A stretch of DNA of 41,000 nt from Mesostigma viride (lineage: Eukaryota; Streptophyta; Mesostigmatophyceae; Mesostigmatales; Mesostigmataceae): the NCBI GenBank assembly GCA_009746045.1, contig RPFO01000744.1, forward strand, positions 1 through 41,000. Direction: 5' to 3'. Shown here one piece after another: positions 21,259 to 32,779 of this stretch. The position numbers were made by a program, and so were the translations under genes. Under the pieces are notes generated by a model, which was not told the DNA's origin, did not search any database, and was given only the letters and a program-made list of their open reading frames with translations. The first letter of the stretch is position 1. Each line of letters opens with the position of its first letter.

Positions 21259-22829
21259 AATCGGTTTTCTCTGAATATAGTTTAATTAACGCATGCGGGA
21301 AAGATAGGGCCGCTATGCCTTGGCCTGGATGTGGAAGGCTGTCTGCGACATGGGCTGACTGATTCGATCTGTACAAAGGGTTTCCTGTTCGCCCGAATTT
21401 TCCTTGGATGACCCGGTTGTTTATAAGGGTCGGTGGCTATTAATTAGTGGTCCGAGAAAATTAATTGTAGGTTTATACGACTTGCTTGCAAAGATTCGTG
21501 TTTGGTTGCACCAGCTGAGGTTAGGTGGGGACCTGTAGGGTCGGCTGGTTGCTTAACGAATCTTTGGCTGATTTGTTTTCTTTAGTGAGTCGTGATTAAT
21601 TATTTATATAGTGGATTCGGACCGGCCCAAGGGGTCGATGGGCGAGTTTATGTTTGTCAGACTTGGGAACCTTGTACAACTACCTGTACGGTTAACGCAC
21701 TAGCCTGGGGGTGCGTGGCCACGCTGTTTGTAGTGGCGTTTTCAGCACTGTTCAGGCCGGTGTGTGACGCATGCCGGTGTTACTTAATTTAGGATGATGT
21801 CAGCTTGTGTGTCGGCGGGCCATGCCTTAAGCAAGCTAGGCAGGCAATGATCCGCAATTGTTTCTTTCACAATGGCGGCAATGGCCGCCTGTGCAAAATT
21901 GCACATTCTAGCGCGGGTTGCATCTGTCTTGTAGCCGAGGCAGATGGTGGCACAACCGCTAAGTTGTCCGACCAAGCATAGTATAGTTGGTCGTGCAACG
22001 GAAAGAAAATTTAAATTTACCCCCATGTCGTTTTTCCCCGGCTGCGGGTCTTTTTGACGTGGGCGAAGGATGGGGCGCTACTTCGGCGGTTTGACCAGCT
22101 TCGGCGGAGCTGTTTATAAGTTACTAAAACAGCTCTAGTGTCACATCGCAGGCTTGCCACCTTGCGATGGTGCGTGGGAAGTGACCTGGACTCAAAAGGT
22201 CCTGAACCAGGTTCCTGTCAGCAACGACTTTTTTTGTCATAAATATTTTTTGTGGCGGCAGGTCAGTTGTCCAGCTGCCCCTGCCGAGGAGGGGTAGTTG
22301 GGGACAATAGGAGCCGCGCGAGAGTTGCGCTCCGAAGCTAGAAATTTCCCTATTGCGAGACTCGAGTTGGGGAGGGCGTCTTAGGGAGGCGAGGCTACGC
22401 CAGACCTTTGTCGTTCCTTTTCGTCTCAGCACCTGCTGCGCGGCTCAGTCTATTATGGTGTCGTAAAACCTCTTTCCTTTTTGGACGGTTCCGGAATTGC
22501 GAAATGCTGGCTCTTTTTGGGGCTTGCTTTTGGGGTGGTCACCGGCTTGTGTCGCATTGAACCAGCGGGCCCCTGCGGGGGTTAATATAGCCTAGCGCGG
22601 GCTGAGTCGCCATTTAAGATGTTGCGACACGCTCTTTCGCGCACGGTGGTCATGAGTTTAATCGGCGCAATGGGGTTGGCGCCAGGGGGGGGTAATTGGG
22701 TGGAGGCTTCTTGCTTCCGCGTGCGGATTGAGAAACCTTAAGGCCACTGTTAACTGCTGCATTTGTGGCAGGGCTCCACTTATTGTATTCAATCAAATGC
22801 TGGTCTTCTTGGGAGCTCAGTGATCTTAA
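21259..22829. repeat. dimeric repeat, full-length unit (1.57 kb)
   Basis: The unit begins aatcggttttctctgaat and ends gggagctcagtgatcttaa. It is repeated head to tail at 22828-23584, where the middle is missing. It shows no long open frame. A minus-strand frame that ends SLLKAWPADTQADIILN lies in the shared part of both copies, but no protein family is recognised. The sequence class is unknown; a non-autonomous mobile element is likely. Confidence 0.8.
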
Positions 22830-23584
22830 TCGGTTTTCTCTGAATATAGTTTAATTAACGCATGCGGGAAAGATAGGGCCGCTATGCCTTGGCCTGGATG
22901 TGGAAGGCTGTCTGCGACATGGGCTGACTGATTCGATCTGTACAAAGGGTTTCCTGTTCGCCCGAATTTTCCTTGGATGACCCGGTTGTTTATAAGGGTC
23001 GGTGGCTATTAATTAGTGGTCCGAGAAAATTAATTGTAGGTTTATACGACTTGCTTGCAAAGATTCGTGTTTGGTTGCACCAGCTGAGGTTAGGTGGGGA
23101 CCTGTAGGGTCGGCTGGTTGCTTAACGAATCTTTGGCTGATTTGTTTTCTTTAGTGAGTCGTGATTAATTATTATATAGTGGATTCGGACCGGCCCAAGG
23201 GGGTCGATGGGCGAGTTTATTGTTTGTCAGACTTGGGAACCTTTACTCAACTACCTGTACGGTTAACGCACTAGCCTGGGGGTGCGTGGCCACGCTGTTT
23301 GTAGTGGCGTTTTCAGCACTGTTCAGGCCGGTGTGTGGCGCATGCTGGTGTTACTTAATTTAGGATGATGTCAGCTTGTGTGTCGGCGGGCCATGCCTTA
23401 AGCAAGCTAGGCCGGCAATGCTCCGCAATTGTTTCTTTTCCCTCCCTCCCACCCTGGAGGCTTCTTGCTTCCGCGTGCGGATTGAGAAACCTTAAGGCCA
23501 CTGTTAACTGCTGCATTTGTGGCAGGGCTCCACTTATTGTATTCAATCAAATGCTGGTCTTCTTGGGAGCTCAGTGATCTTAAG
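22828..23584. repeat. dimeric repeat, second unit with internal deletion
   Basis: 22828-23440 matches 21259-21871 with few differences. After about a dozen pyrimidine-rich bases, 23455-23584 matches 22701-22829. About 0.83 kb of the full unit is therefore absent here. The junction between the units shares the two bases AA, as if one unit's end were joined directly to the next unit's start. Confidence 0.85.
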
Positions 23585-24749
23585 TAACGTAGTGGAGCTG
23601 CGGTCTTAATGAACTTTCATGATTTTTAGTGGAACTGACGTCTTAACGATTTATAATTATTATTATGGTGCATGTCATGACTACAATTTGCATCGTTTTT
23701 CTGTGGAAACTACATGTCAAAGCTTCGTGCACAAGTGGCTAGAAACCATACCTGGCTAGGGTGAGGCAGCGTGGGGGGCAGGAGGGGGGGGGGGGGGGGG
23801 GGGGGGCGATACTTTACTTTGGGGAACACTTGAGGGGAGGTACGTGATATTATTCCATTGATTTCACACTAAGTTGGAATACTGGCTGTCAAGTGAGCAA
23901 ACTCTTGGCCAACTGAGCAAACTCTAGGCCACCAACTCCGGCAGCGCAGGCCGCTCCTCGTGCCGGACAGTGGCTCCATGCATCGTCCATTGCATGACGC
24001 ATGAAAACGGCTGCCATTACGCCCGGGCCAGCGCTGCTTGCGTAAGAGCGCTGCCATAGCCAGGCGCGCGCGCTTTCTCGCTGTCCGCAACCCAGTTTTT
24101 CCTACCCAAAAACACCCCTTCTCTACCTACGGATACACGCCAGAAGGCTCGAAAATAGCCAGTGCCCCTTTAGTCACAGCTGCCCCAACACCCCCCCCCG
24201 CCGTTCCGCTAGTCTCCTTCCCAGCATATCGAAGCACCGGCCTGCTGCATGGCAGGCGCACTATCAACGCCATCTACGCCCCATCGGAATTTCACTAACC
24301 TGGCATTTAGCACACAAATAACGACCCCAAGAATTTATAAATCGACTTTTGACACATTTAGCGATCGGGCTAGCTTCATGGATAATTTATCTGCCCAACG
24401 CGCTCCTTACTGCTCGAAATGATGCACGGACGTGGCCATACGGTCTATTTTACTCGAGGCCGCCATGGTCGTGCATGCATTCGTGAAAATTCATCGTCCC
24501 GTTGCACGAAAGTGGCCAAAATAGGTACTTTTCCACCTCACGTACTTTCCAGTAACCGTCGACCCCTGTCGACCCCAACGGGTCAGGACGCTCAGCACAT
24601 GTACCAGATTCGCGCCACTGGGGCCGGACGGCCCATAATAGGACCGGTCCTTCCCGCCAAAATACCGTACCCAATGTGATCTTGGTGAGAAAGGCCTCAA
24701 TTGAGCCAAAAGGCCTCAGTTGAGGCCTCTGGACATAATTTGAGACACT
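23585..24749. other. non-coding stretch with G23 homopolymer
   Basis: The clearest feature is an uninterrupted run of 23 G (23784-23806). A short inverted/tandem phrase based on aaggcctcaattgag / ggcctcagttgaggcc occurs at about 24692-24728, directly before the ORF1-like copy. No gene is recognised. Confidence 0.55.
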
Positions 24750-25434
24750 ATGTGTGGAAACGGCGGCGTGCTCATGAAGAAGCTTGAGGCCATCACCGCC
24801 CACACCGAGGCCCTGGCCACACAGGTCCCAAAGCTAGCGGAGCAGACGGCCACCATTGCCTCCCAGCCACCCCGGCAGGATGCTGGTGACCTCCCGCTCT
24901 CGATCCTACGCGGACCTGCTGCGGACAGCGACCGCCTCCACCACCGACGCCATCGCCACGAAGCTCCAGGAGCTGGAGGACCACCGCCAGGCCCAGCAAC
25001 GGGAGGTCACCGATCGCGCTCGCCGCGAGTGCCGAGTGGTGCTACGTCGCTTCCCCCAGAAGCCAGGTGAGACGTCAACCTCCCTTGCTGACGAGATCAA
25101 GAACCAGCTTCTTACCCTCATGGGCCTGGTCGGTGAGGTAGAACTGCGTGGGTGCCACCGCCTTCCCCACTCACGGGACAAGGCGGCCACCCCACCAGTC
25201 CTGCTCACCTTCCTCTCCCCTGAGGATAAGCAGCGGTTCCTCTCTCGTCGCAAGCGGTTGCACGACCTCACCTGGACGCTGGATGACGACCTAACCCCCG
25301 CTCAGCAACAGCAGCGACGCGACCTGTGGCCGGAATACCTCCGCCATAAGCAGGACCCCCAGAAGCCCAAGGTGTACTGGAGGGGCGGGGACCTGATGAT
25401 CAACCACAAGATGTGGACGCCCCCAGCGGGCTAG
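24750..25434 (+). CDS. LINE ORF1-like protein, copy 2 (192-residue intact frame plus N-terminal coiled coil in another frame)
   Basis: The frame 24856-25434 is open for 192 residues: a helical segment (TKLQELEDHRQAQQREV), a basic RRF/RLPHSRDKA core, FLSRRKRLHDL, DDDLTPAQQQQRRDLWPEYL and a C-terminal YWRGGDLMI. The coiled-coil start (KKLEAITAHTEALATQVPKL) is in the frame from 24750, so one frameshift near 24880 separates it. The sequence parallels the decayed copy at 17817-18475. LINE ORF1 proteins bind RNA as chaperones for retrotransposition; that role is inferred from the relationship to the nearby RT remnants. No ORF2 follows on this strand. Confidence 0.6.
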
Positions 25435-25860
25435 AATAGCAATAGCCCTAGCTTGTAACCATTGGAGTCACTGTCGCTAAGGCAGCCATGCCTAGAATGT
25501 TTGCCTAGCTGTGCCAACACACCTAGTCACGTGCCGCCAACGCACGGTACACAACCAGCCATAGCCTTAGCCTAGTTCTAGTACAGCCATGCTACGCCCT
25601 GGCTATGTTCAGATTACTTGCCCACGCTCCTTGCTATGATATGCTCACATGGGTCTTATTGCACCCACAGTTTGCCGGATCGTTAGCCTGTCCTTTTAGC
25701 TAGCCGCGCCCGATTGCAGCTGTGGCATGCCTTTGGCATGAAGGAGACTGGGGGTCTCTGCCCTTTCTCCTGTAGTGCACACACAGGGATTAAAAGCACT
25801 TCGGTGCTCCGTGACTCCCCAGCGGGAGCACGAGTTTAATTAATTAATTAATTAATTAAT
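25435..25860 (+). mobile_element. 3' non-coding end of the ORF1-like copy with (TTAA)n tail
   Basis: After the ORF1 stop come 400 bases without a gene. They contain a hairpin phrase agcacttcggtgct followed by gtgctccg...cgggagcac (about 25796-25830), and then a (TTAA)n microsatellite at about 25834-25860. Hairpins plus a short simple-repeat tail are typical of LINE 3' ends. If this reading is right, the copy is an ORF1-only element. The tail could equally belong to the minus-strand fragment that abuts it. Confidence 0.4.
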
Positions 25861-26170
25861 GTGTGGAAAACCCTACGTTCTGAGGACGTACCTGTCGGAG
25901 CATGCTGGTTCTGACAGTGCCGTTCAGCGCCGGGTGACCACTCAGTGGCTTGTCCGTGAGTGTCCATGCCTCGGCGCCGTATGTACATACTCACGTGAGC
26001 ATCGTGAGGTCTGACCAAGACCTTGAAGCGCACGCCGGCTTGCGGTCCTCGCCGAGGTCCTTCGAGTACCAGCAGGTGTTGAGCGAGCGGAGCCTATAGC
26101 TGGCCCATGCAGGCCAGGCCGATGTCGGTGTCCACATCGTCAACCATGTCAGGGAGCATGCTTGGAGCAT
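25861..26170 (-). pseudogene. LINE ORF2 3' fragment (post-RT region)
   Basis: On the minus strand, across frame changes, SMLPDMVDDVDTDIGLAW is followed by SLNTCWYSKDLGEDRK, FKVLVRPHDAHV and a YGAEAWTLT-type segment. The first motif matches SMLPDAADDVETRLGL of the plus-strand remnant at about 17680. YG-E-WTLT is the usual motif following the RT core in LINEs. It is truncated on both sides and full of frame breaks. Confidence 0.6.
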
Positions 26171-26640
26171 GCTTGCAGCCCTGGCAGGCGCCCCCTGCCA
26201 CCCCAGCAACACCAGTCTAGCTAGGGATATATAGCAGTAGTGTAGATTAGTAGTGATCTTGACCACTACGGTACTAAGTCCAACCAAGCAGCACGGACCG
26301 CTACGGCTGCCGCAGGAGATCCCAAAGGTTCGCGAGGACCGGGCTGCAGACCTAATTGCATTTTAGTGTGGAGTATGGATAGACCAGAGAGGACCGACAA
26401 ACATATATTTGTGGCCTGCGCTGGCTGCCTCCTTGATAGATGACTTAGCCTAAACAATGCACTGAACGCGCACGCGACTTCGACAGCCACGGGGCACTGA
26501 GTCGGCCGGGCCATAGTTGACTGGCTACTGCTACTACTAAAGTTCCAGTTGGGAGACTTGCGACGGATATCCGGCTTTTGTTGAATGTAAGTTGTTGCTG
26601 TTCAGCACTTGCTCTGGCCCTCGGCCGTTTCCAAATCGCT

Positions 26641-27209
<569 letters not shown>

Positions 27210-27338
27210 AGAGATTCGCAACTATCCTTTCCCCTATATAAAGCGAGCTTCTCAACGGTCATGGTACAAAATTTCGTCTAAAAATTCGCCATTCGACCCT
27301 ACTCAGTTCTCGAAGTTGGGATATGCTGAAAGGTATTG

Positions 27339-27633
27339 TGACGGGATTCAACTATACAGCTGCCGGGCCTATTTGACGGGAGCTACTTGACGGGATTTTC
27401 CTGGAATGATCACGAGGATCGTGGGCAGAGATTTACTGAACTCCGCCCTGGACGGGATTGACGGGATTGCTGGGCGGGATTGCCGGGATTGCCGGGATTA
27501 ATTGACGGGATTCAGTGATTGACGACTGCTATAGACGGAATACTGTTGACAGGATAAACTTGACGGGATTCTACTCCACGGGATTCTTTTTCACGGGATT
27601 CTACTTGACGGGATCCGCATATTGGGGGACGGG
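27339..27633 (+). repeat. degenerate array of TGACGGGATT
   Basis: About a dozen copies of (t)gacgggatt are irregularly spaced, the densest at 27455-27520 (gacgggattgacgggatt, gccgggattgccgggatt). A longer sub-unit, cttgacgggattctac, repeats near 27560-27615. No coding frame. Confidence 0.75.
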
Positions 27634-28364
27634 AAAGGTTGTAGAGGGCGGAAATGCGACCGGCGACGTTTAACGGCAGGTTGAGTTGAGTGGAGTTTCC
27701 CGCGCCGGTTGTCCGACAGGGTTATAAATGAAAGTGGATCCAAAGACCGGCGACGTGGGAAAATGGGAATGCGACTTCTTGATAGCGCGTGGAAGTCATC
27801 TATGGCAGATCAAAGGGTGGAAATAGCCTAGGCCAGTAGGGGTCGAGTTTAGATAGGACCGACGTCTGAGTCATCACGTCTTGCAAAAAAGCGACCTTTT
27901 AGTTTTATTATTATTAGGGGCGGAGCCCTACGGGATACACTTGTTGGCGGTAATCCGGACTACCACCGTAGTCTGGGCCGTCTCGGGAACCACCCCCAAA
28001 CTATATTTTGAGTGCGGTAATAGACAGATCTCCGCAAGACGATCCTGGACATTACCTCAGATACTCAAAAGTCGGATTCCGGTTGAGAGATAGTAGGGCT
28101 ACAATACAGGTGACGTTGGCTGCATGCTGGCCGGCCTTAGCCAGCATGCGAGCTTTTCCATATGCTCTCCTGGGACGCAACAGGGTGTGTACTTGCATTC
28201 CTCGATCACGGTGACCTTACGCGTGTCACTTGGCTCCCCTGATCACATACTGCCGGCTCCCGCTTTCTAAACATATAAACTATCACACTACACACAGTTG
28301 GTAATTAACCAGCTGGTCGATACGTGGTACCTCTTCACCTAACGATATTCCTACTGGTTAATCT
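27634..28364. other. stretch without recognised gene
   Basis: Short frames only. ggcggagccctacggg near 27915 echoes the ggcggagcc core of the inverted pair at 28365, but nothing else can be supported. Confidence 0.5.
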
Positions 28365-28650
28365 GGCGGAGCCAATTTTTGGAAGAACCGTTAGGTTCGC
28401 CAGCATTGGCGAAGCTTATAAGGCCGTACACGTGAGAAAACATAGGAGTAGGTACTAGGGCTGGGACATCCGGGTCATTTCGCGACCCGAACACGAACAC
28501 GAACACCTGGGGAGAGTACCCGAACCCGAATACCGAACATGTTCAGTACATTCCCAGGTGACCCGAACCCGAACCCGAACATGTTCTGTACAGGTTTAAG
28601 GTGACCCGAACCCGAACATTACCCGAACAAATTACCGAACACGAACAATT

Positions 28651-29797
28651 CATAAAGATACACTTGTGAGTAGGATATGGACACCATCGAGGACAATTGA
28701 ACTGTCACAAAAGAAAGCAGAATGCTAGCTGTCGTCTGAACTTCTGAAACCGATCGATAGAAATAAACCTTCGTACTTTGTTATCTTGTTCATTGGCTGG
28801 TACTGAACTGTCGAGTGATAAGTGATAAGTTCTGCGGGCTGTCACGTCCGTGATCATTTAGGTCCGTGCACTCAAGAAGTTACGCGATTGCCGTAATCGG
28901 AATCGTTACGTCCGACGTTTGGTTGGTTCAGATTCAGTATAGGCCGCAGGCTTTGTTCCTTGGGCCGGTGTGGAGCGCCGCGCCGGAAAGGCCTGAATTT
29001 CTAGAGTGACAGTCTTAGGTGACCTGACTTAGGTTCGGGCGCAAGACTTTGGGGCGCAAAGCCTTGGTGGCTTGCGCATTATTCCGGTGCGTGACATTTG
29101 GCAGTTATATATCTTTTGTATTGTCCAGACGGAATGATGTTCAGTCCATCTGACAAAGCTAGATACGCAGATCGTAGTGTGCGGTGTGCTGGCTCGCACG
29201 TGGCTGTCGAATAGACTTGCTCTGCATTTTGCTGGCAGTCTAACTGCACGTCAGGCGGCTTGCTGGCAAATGCGACAGCGCATGGATGCCGGGATTTTTG
29301 GAGGTATTTAGGAGCACAGCAGCGGCCATGGTGGTCGTTGTTCGCTCGTTTCTCTCCCTCACAACTTGGTGTTGTCGTCAAGGGGTTTAATAGTGGAACA
29401 ATCCGGAGCAGCCCCCGAGAGTGGTTGCAATGAGTAATTGTCATGAGATTGGTTGACGGAAGTGATGACTGTTTGGTTTCGTCAAGATGATGTGTGTATT
29501 GTGGGCGAGACTCGGGAAGGAACCCGGTCGTCGTTGGCCAGTGAGCCATAGCTGGGGTAAGCGGGATAGGTAGACAGGATAGGGGGCGCTAAAGGACACT
29601 GCCAGCCGTAAGCCAAGCGGAGCAGTGTGGCGTCACCCGAGGCCTGCTAGGTTCTCAAGAACCGCTTAGCCTTATTTGGACAGTGACGCACAAGTACGAC
29701 ATTATACGACTAGACAACACTTGTATTCTTGTCGATGTCTTTTGAAATTAAATGTGAATGGTTTGGTTGCTTTCCAAATATATAAAGCATGATGGTT
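28651..29797. other. left interior of the composite element
   Basis: There is a 156-codon minus-strand open frame (29549-29079) without recognisable domains or convincing composition, and nothing else. I do not call it a gene. Confidence 0.4.
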
Positions 29798-30379
29798 TTC
29801 ATGTCCCACGTAGCTCCCACAAAAACCAGCATCTTCATTAAAACAATAAGTGGAAGCATACATGTGACACTAATTGACATGCCCGGAGGCACGCCGTTCA
29901 AGGCCCTTCATGAAGTACGTTGCCCTAGAGGCAACCAAGACAAGGGTGGGTGGGTGGGGAGCAAAGAAAGAGGCCGACAAAACCAGCCAGAGCGGCTTTT
30001 AGTCGCAAAACCTCCCTTATCCCTAGCTAACTGACGTCATTAAACCCTTATGTTTAGTGGATGCTAGTAAGACGCTAACCGTACAGACCGGGGGTAGAAT
30101 ATCCCGAATCTGCACGGCTAGTATTAAATAATGCGTAGGTTGTTCTTTTCAGGGGCACTGCACCTCACGCCCCGTTCCGCCCGGGTATAATCAACCCAAG
30201 CGCGGAACGCACATTTTATTTAATTCATTTTTCAACCATGCACTATATTGCATCTACTAATCACAAAAGCTCTAGCCAAACAGCTACGAGTAAACACTGC
30301 GACCTATAAGCCGCTCATCCAGCGGCCTCTTGTTCCCGCATTCACGTATAGAAGAAACTCCGTTCAAAGAACCCCGATT
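29798..30379 (+). repeat. tandem module, copy 1 (shortened)
   Basis: This copy consists of a 126-base ubiquitin-like block (29800-29925), a 33-base spacer, and a 421-base block (29959-30379). The last block contains an inverted repeat gttccgc...gcggaac with inner gggt...accc near 30173-30208. Both blocks recur in the next module at 96% or better by eye. The unit boundary shares ttc. Confidence 0.8.
29816..29911 (+). pseudogene. ubiquitin-like exon fragment, copy 1
   Basis: The frame reads IFIKTISGSIHVTLIDMP, which matches the first beta-hairpin of ubiquitin (IF-KT-.-G-.-I-.-L) in residue pattern, followed by GGTPFKALHEV where ubiquitin's helix starts. An acceptor-like ccag precedes it and gaa|gtacgt is a good donor, so this could be a 30-residue exon of a ubiquitin-fold gene caught in the element. 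It is far shorter than a complete fold. Confidence 0.4.
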
Positions 30380-31764
30380 CATGTCCCACGTAGCTCCCAC
30401 AAAAACCAGCATCTTCATTAAAACAATAAGTGGAAGCATACATGTGACACTAATTGACATGCCCGGAGGCACGCCGTTCAAGGCCCTTCATGAAGTACGT
30501 TGCCCAATCACCCCCGCCCTGGCTTTCCCTTGAAGCCGCACTCCACCTTGCTCGTTGTCACAAGTGACCGCCCTGCCGCAAAACGGGAGCCCCCCCACAT
30601 CGGGAGGCGTGTGCCCGGCGGCTGTGGATGCATGGCCAGGCCCAAAAAGGCCCAGCGCATTTGCACTGCGATTGCGCACGGCCAGCCTATCATGACCCCT
30701 CTCGGGGCCCCGAGTCGGTACCGCTATGGCCGTCTCCCCATAGACCCGGGGTGCTTCGAGAAAAAACGTGGACCTAGCCCAGGCCCCGCCAGCCCGGTTG
30801 CCCGAGGCCACAGCCCCAGGCACCTGGCTGAACGAGAGTCCGTTCAGCCAAGACCGCATTCCCCCCGAGGTTTCTATGCGTGGGGAAAAAATTTCTAGCT
30901 TAGACGCTTTTCCCATCGCCGTCCCCAGCCCCAACCACCCCCCCTCGGCGGAAGGCAATTGCAAAGTTTGCTGGCCAGCAGCAATTTCCGAAGAAAAAGC
31001 CGCAGGCCGCGGACCGAGACACGGGTCGCCAGTGCCAGCCATCCGGCTCCAACCCGGGGTGCAAGCATCCCCAGGTACGGAGCACCAGCTCGCGCACTGG
31101 GCCGACCAAGCGACAGTTGAGCACCTGTCACGGCATCCGGCCCACCAAAGACCCCAAGCTGGGGAAAAGGTGCGGACCGGAGGTAATCTTTTTCTTTTCT
31201 TTTAGTTAACCGGGCGAGGAACTACGCCTGGCCGGTTAACAACTGGAAGTCTCACCACTGGCCAAGTGGCCAGTGCAACCAGTGCTTTTGGGATTTTGCT
31301 CCGCAGCACCCATAGCTGCGGCTGCCGCCGCAACGACAACGAGCAAAGAAAGAGGCCGACAAAACCAGCCAGAGCGGCTTTTAGTCGCAAAACCTCCCTT
31401 ATCCCTAGCTAACTGACGTCATTAAACCCTTATGTTTAGTGGATGCTAGTAAGACGCTAACCGTACAGACCGGGGGTAGAATATCCCGAATCTGCACGGC
31501 TAGTATTAAATAATGCGTAGGTTGTTCTTTTCAGGGGCACTGCACCTCACGCCCCGTTCCGCCCGGGTATAATCATTAACCCAAGCGCGGAACGCACATT
31601 TTATTTAATTCATTTTTCAACCATGCACTATATTGCATCTACTAATCACAAAAGCTCTAGCCAAACAGCTACGAGTAAACACTGCGACCTATAAGCCGCT
31701 CATCCAGCGGCCTCTTGTTCCCGCATTCACGTATAGAAGAAACTCCGTTCAAAGAACCCCGATT
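30380..31764 (+). repeat. tandem module, copy 2 (long spacer)
   Basis: The ubiquitin-like block (30380-30505) is followed by an 835-base spacer (30506-31340) and then the second 424-base block (31341-31764). The spacer is GC-rich and has open frames on both strands (about 145-184 codons). None is recognised; they mirror one another and look compositional. An acceptor-like polypyrimidine-AG (ctttttcttttcttttag) is at 31186-31204. Confidence 0.8.
30396..30491 (+). pseudogene. ubiquitin-like exon fragment, copy 2
   Basis: Identical in reading to copy 1 (IFIKTISGSIHVTLIDMP then GGTPFKALHEV) with the same gaa|gtacgt donor-like end. The upstream reading differs because this copy is fused directly to the preceding block. 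Preservation of both reading and donor in two copies may reflect recent duplication or selection. Confidence 0.4.
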
Positions 31765-32779
31765 ATTCTACACCTGGCTGGCTACGGAATTGCCTGTCAT
31801 GAGGTGGCATATCACACACATGATTACTGCTGATAGTGGATGCATTCAAGTAGCGGTAATGACCAGTCCAGGATATAATGGCACGCAAACGCGACAGGTT
31901 TGGTACTGACAAATTCGGCTGAAAACAATAACATCCACCGAAAAGTATGTAAATGTTCGGTACCGGGTCAGAGGCGGATATGTTCGCCCGGTTCCCAGGG
32001 TACGTGACCCGAACTCGAACACGAACATGTACTGTAAGTTCCGAGGGTGACCCGAACCCGAACAGCGCATGTTCGGCCGAACATGCATTTTAGGCGACCC
32101 GAACCCCGAACATGTTCGGTATTCGCCCGAACATGTTCGTGTTCGGTATGCGGCGGATGTCCCAGCCCATGAAAATCCGTCAATCCACCGAATTCGTCCC
32201 TAATTTGCAAGCATAAGGGTGAGGTTCTTCCGAAAGTTGGCTCCGCCGTAGAGTTTCAGCGGGCAAGTTGCAAACACGCACGTTACTTGATAAAAATACC
32301 CATTTACCCAGTGGGGGGGCAGGAAGGAAGTAAAATGGAACCCACGCTGAAAATGAAAGAGCTCGTTGAGACAAGCACTTTGATAAATGGTGACCCCCCC
32401 CCAGAAAAGTTGAGGGTCGAAAGTTTTAGGCCTCCAAAGTAGCCGGGTTGGTTGGTTGGTCAAGGGCTCCAAAAACGTTTCAAGGAGTTACAAAAACTTT
32501 TGTCAGTTACGAATTTCGGGAAGTTCTCGGTGGGAAAAAGTTTCCCCTTCACGAGAGCATCTCAAATCCGGTGTTACATCGGATGTAGCACAAGGGGGGG
32601 TCGGGGTGGGGTGGTGGCAAAGGTTGCAGTCCACTGAGGCAACATGTGGCATGCCAAGGTTGCATGAAGTCAACCTGAGTAAACTGACGCACCTGTCGAG
32701 CACTGAGTATGGACACGCCTGGGCCACGCGATAAAGTTGATACACTGACCGGGTTGCGACTCAGGTTTGTCGTGAGGGC

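Larger units (their letters stand above)
28458..32168. mobile_element. 3.7-kb DNA transposon-like element with 15-bp TIRs
   Basis: gggctgggacatccg at 28458-28472 has an exact reverse complement at 32154-32168. Inside each end lies a dense array of acccgaac and palindromic gaacatgttc words (28483-28650 and 31954-32150) in opposing orientation. Short TIRs plus subterminal repeats are typical of hAT-like and related transposons, where they bind transposase. No transposase is recognised inside, so the element would be non-autonomous. I could not find a convincing target-site duplication (left flank ggtacta, right flank atgaaaat), so the superfamily is unassigned. Confidence 0.7.
28365..32247. repeat. 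outer inverted-repeat pair around a composite element
   Basis: 28365-28389 and the reverse complement of 32223-32247 agree at 23 of 25 positions (ggcggagccaa, then ggaagaacc). They lie 68 and 54 bases outside the inner terminal repeats, so the whole locus is roughly symmetrical, like a foldback structure. It could be a second, older element end. Confidence 0.65.

Noticed and set aside
21261-23584. Helitron interpretation of the dimeric repeat
   Set aside because: The unit starts with TC and forms tandem copies, but it lacks a CTRR 3' end with a preceding hairpin and no Rep/helicase is seen; left unclassified.
30488-31205. genes of 145-184 codons on both strands of the module spacer
   Set aside because: Opposed overlapping frames in GC-rich DNA without domains or splice support; likely compositional.
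28448-32176. 8-bp hAT target duplication around the composite element
   Set aside because: The bases next to the TIRs (gtaggtac or ggtacta on the left, atgaaaat on the right) do not match, so hAT assignment is not supported.
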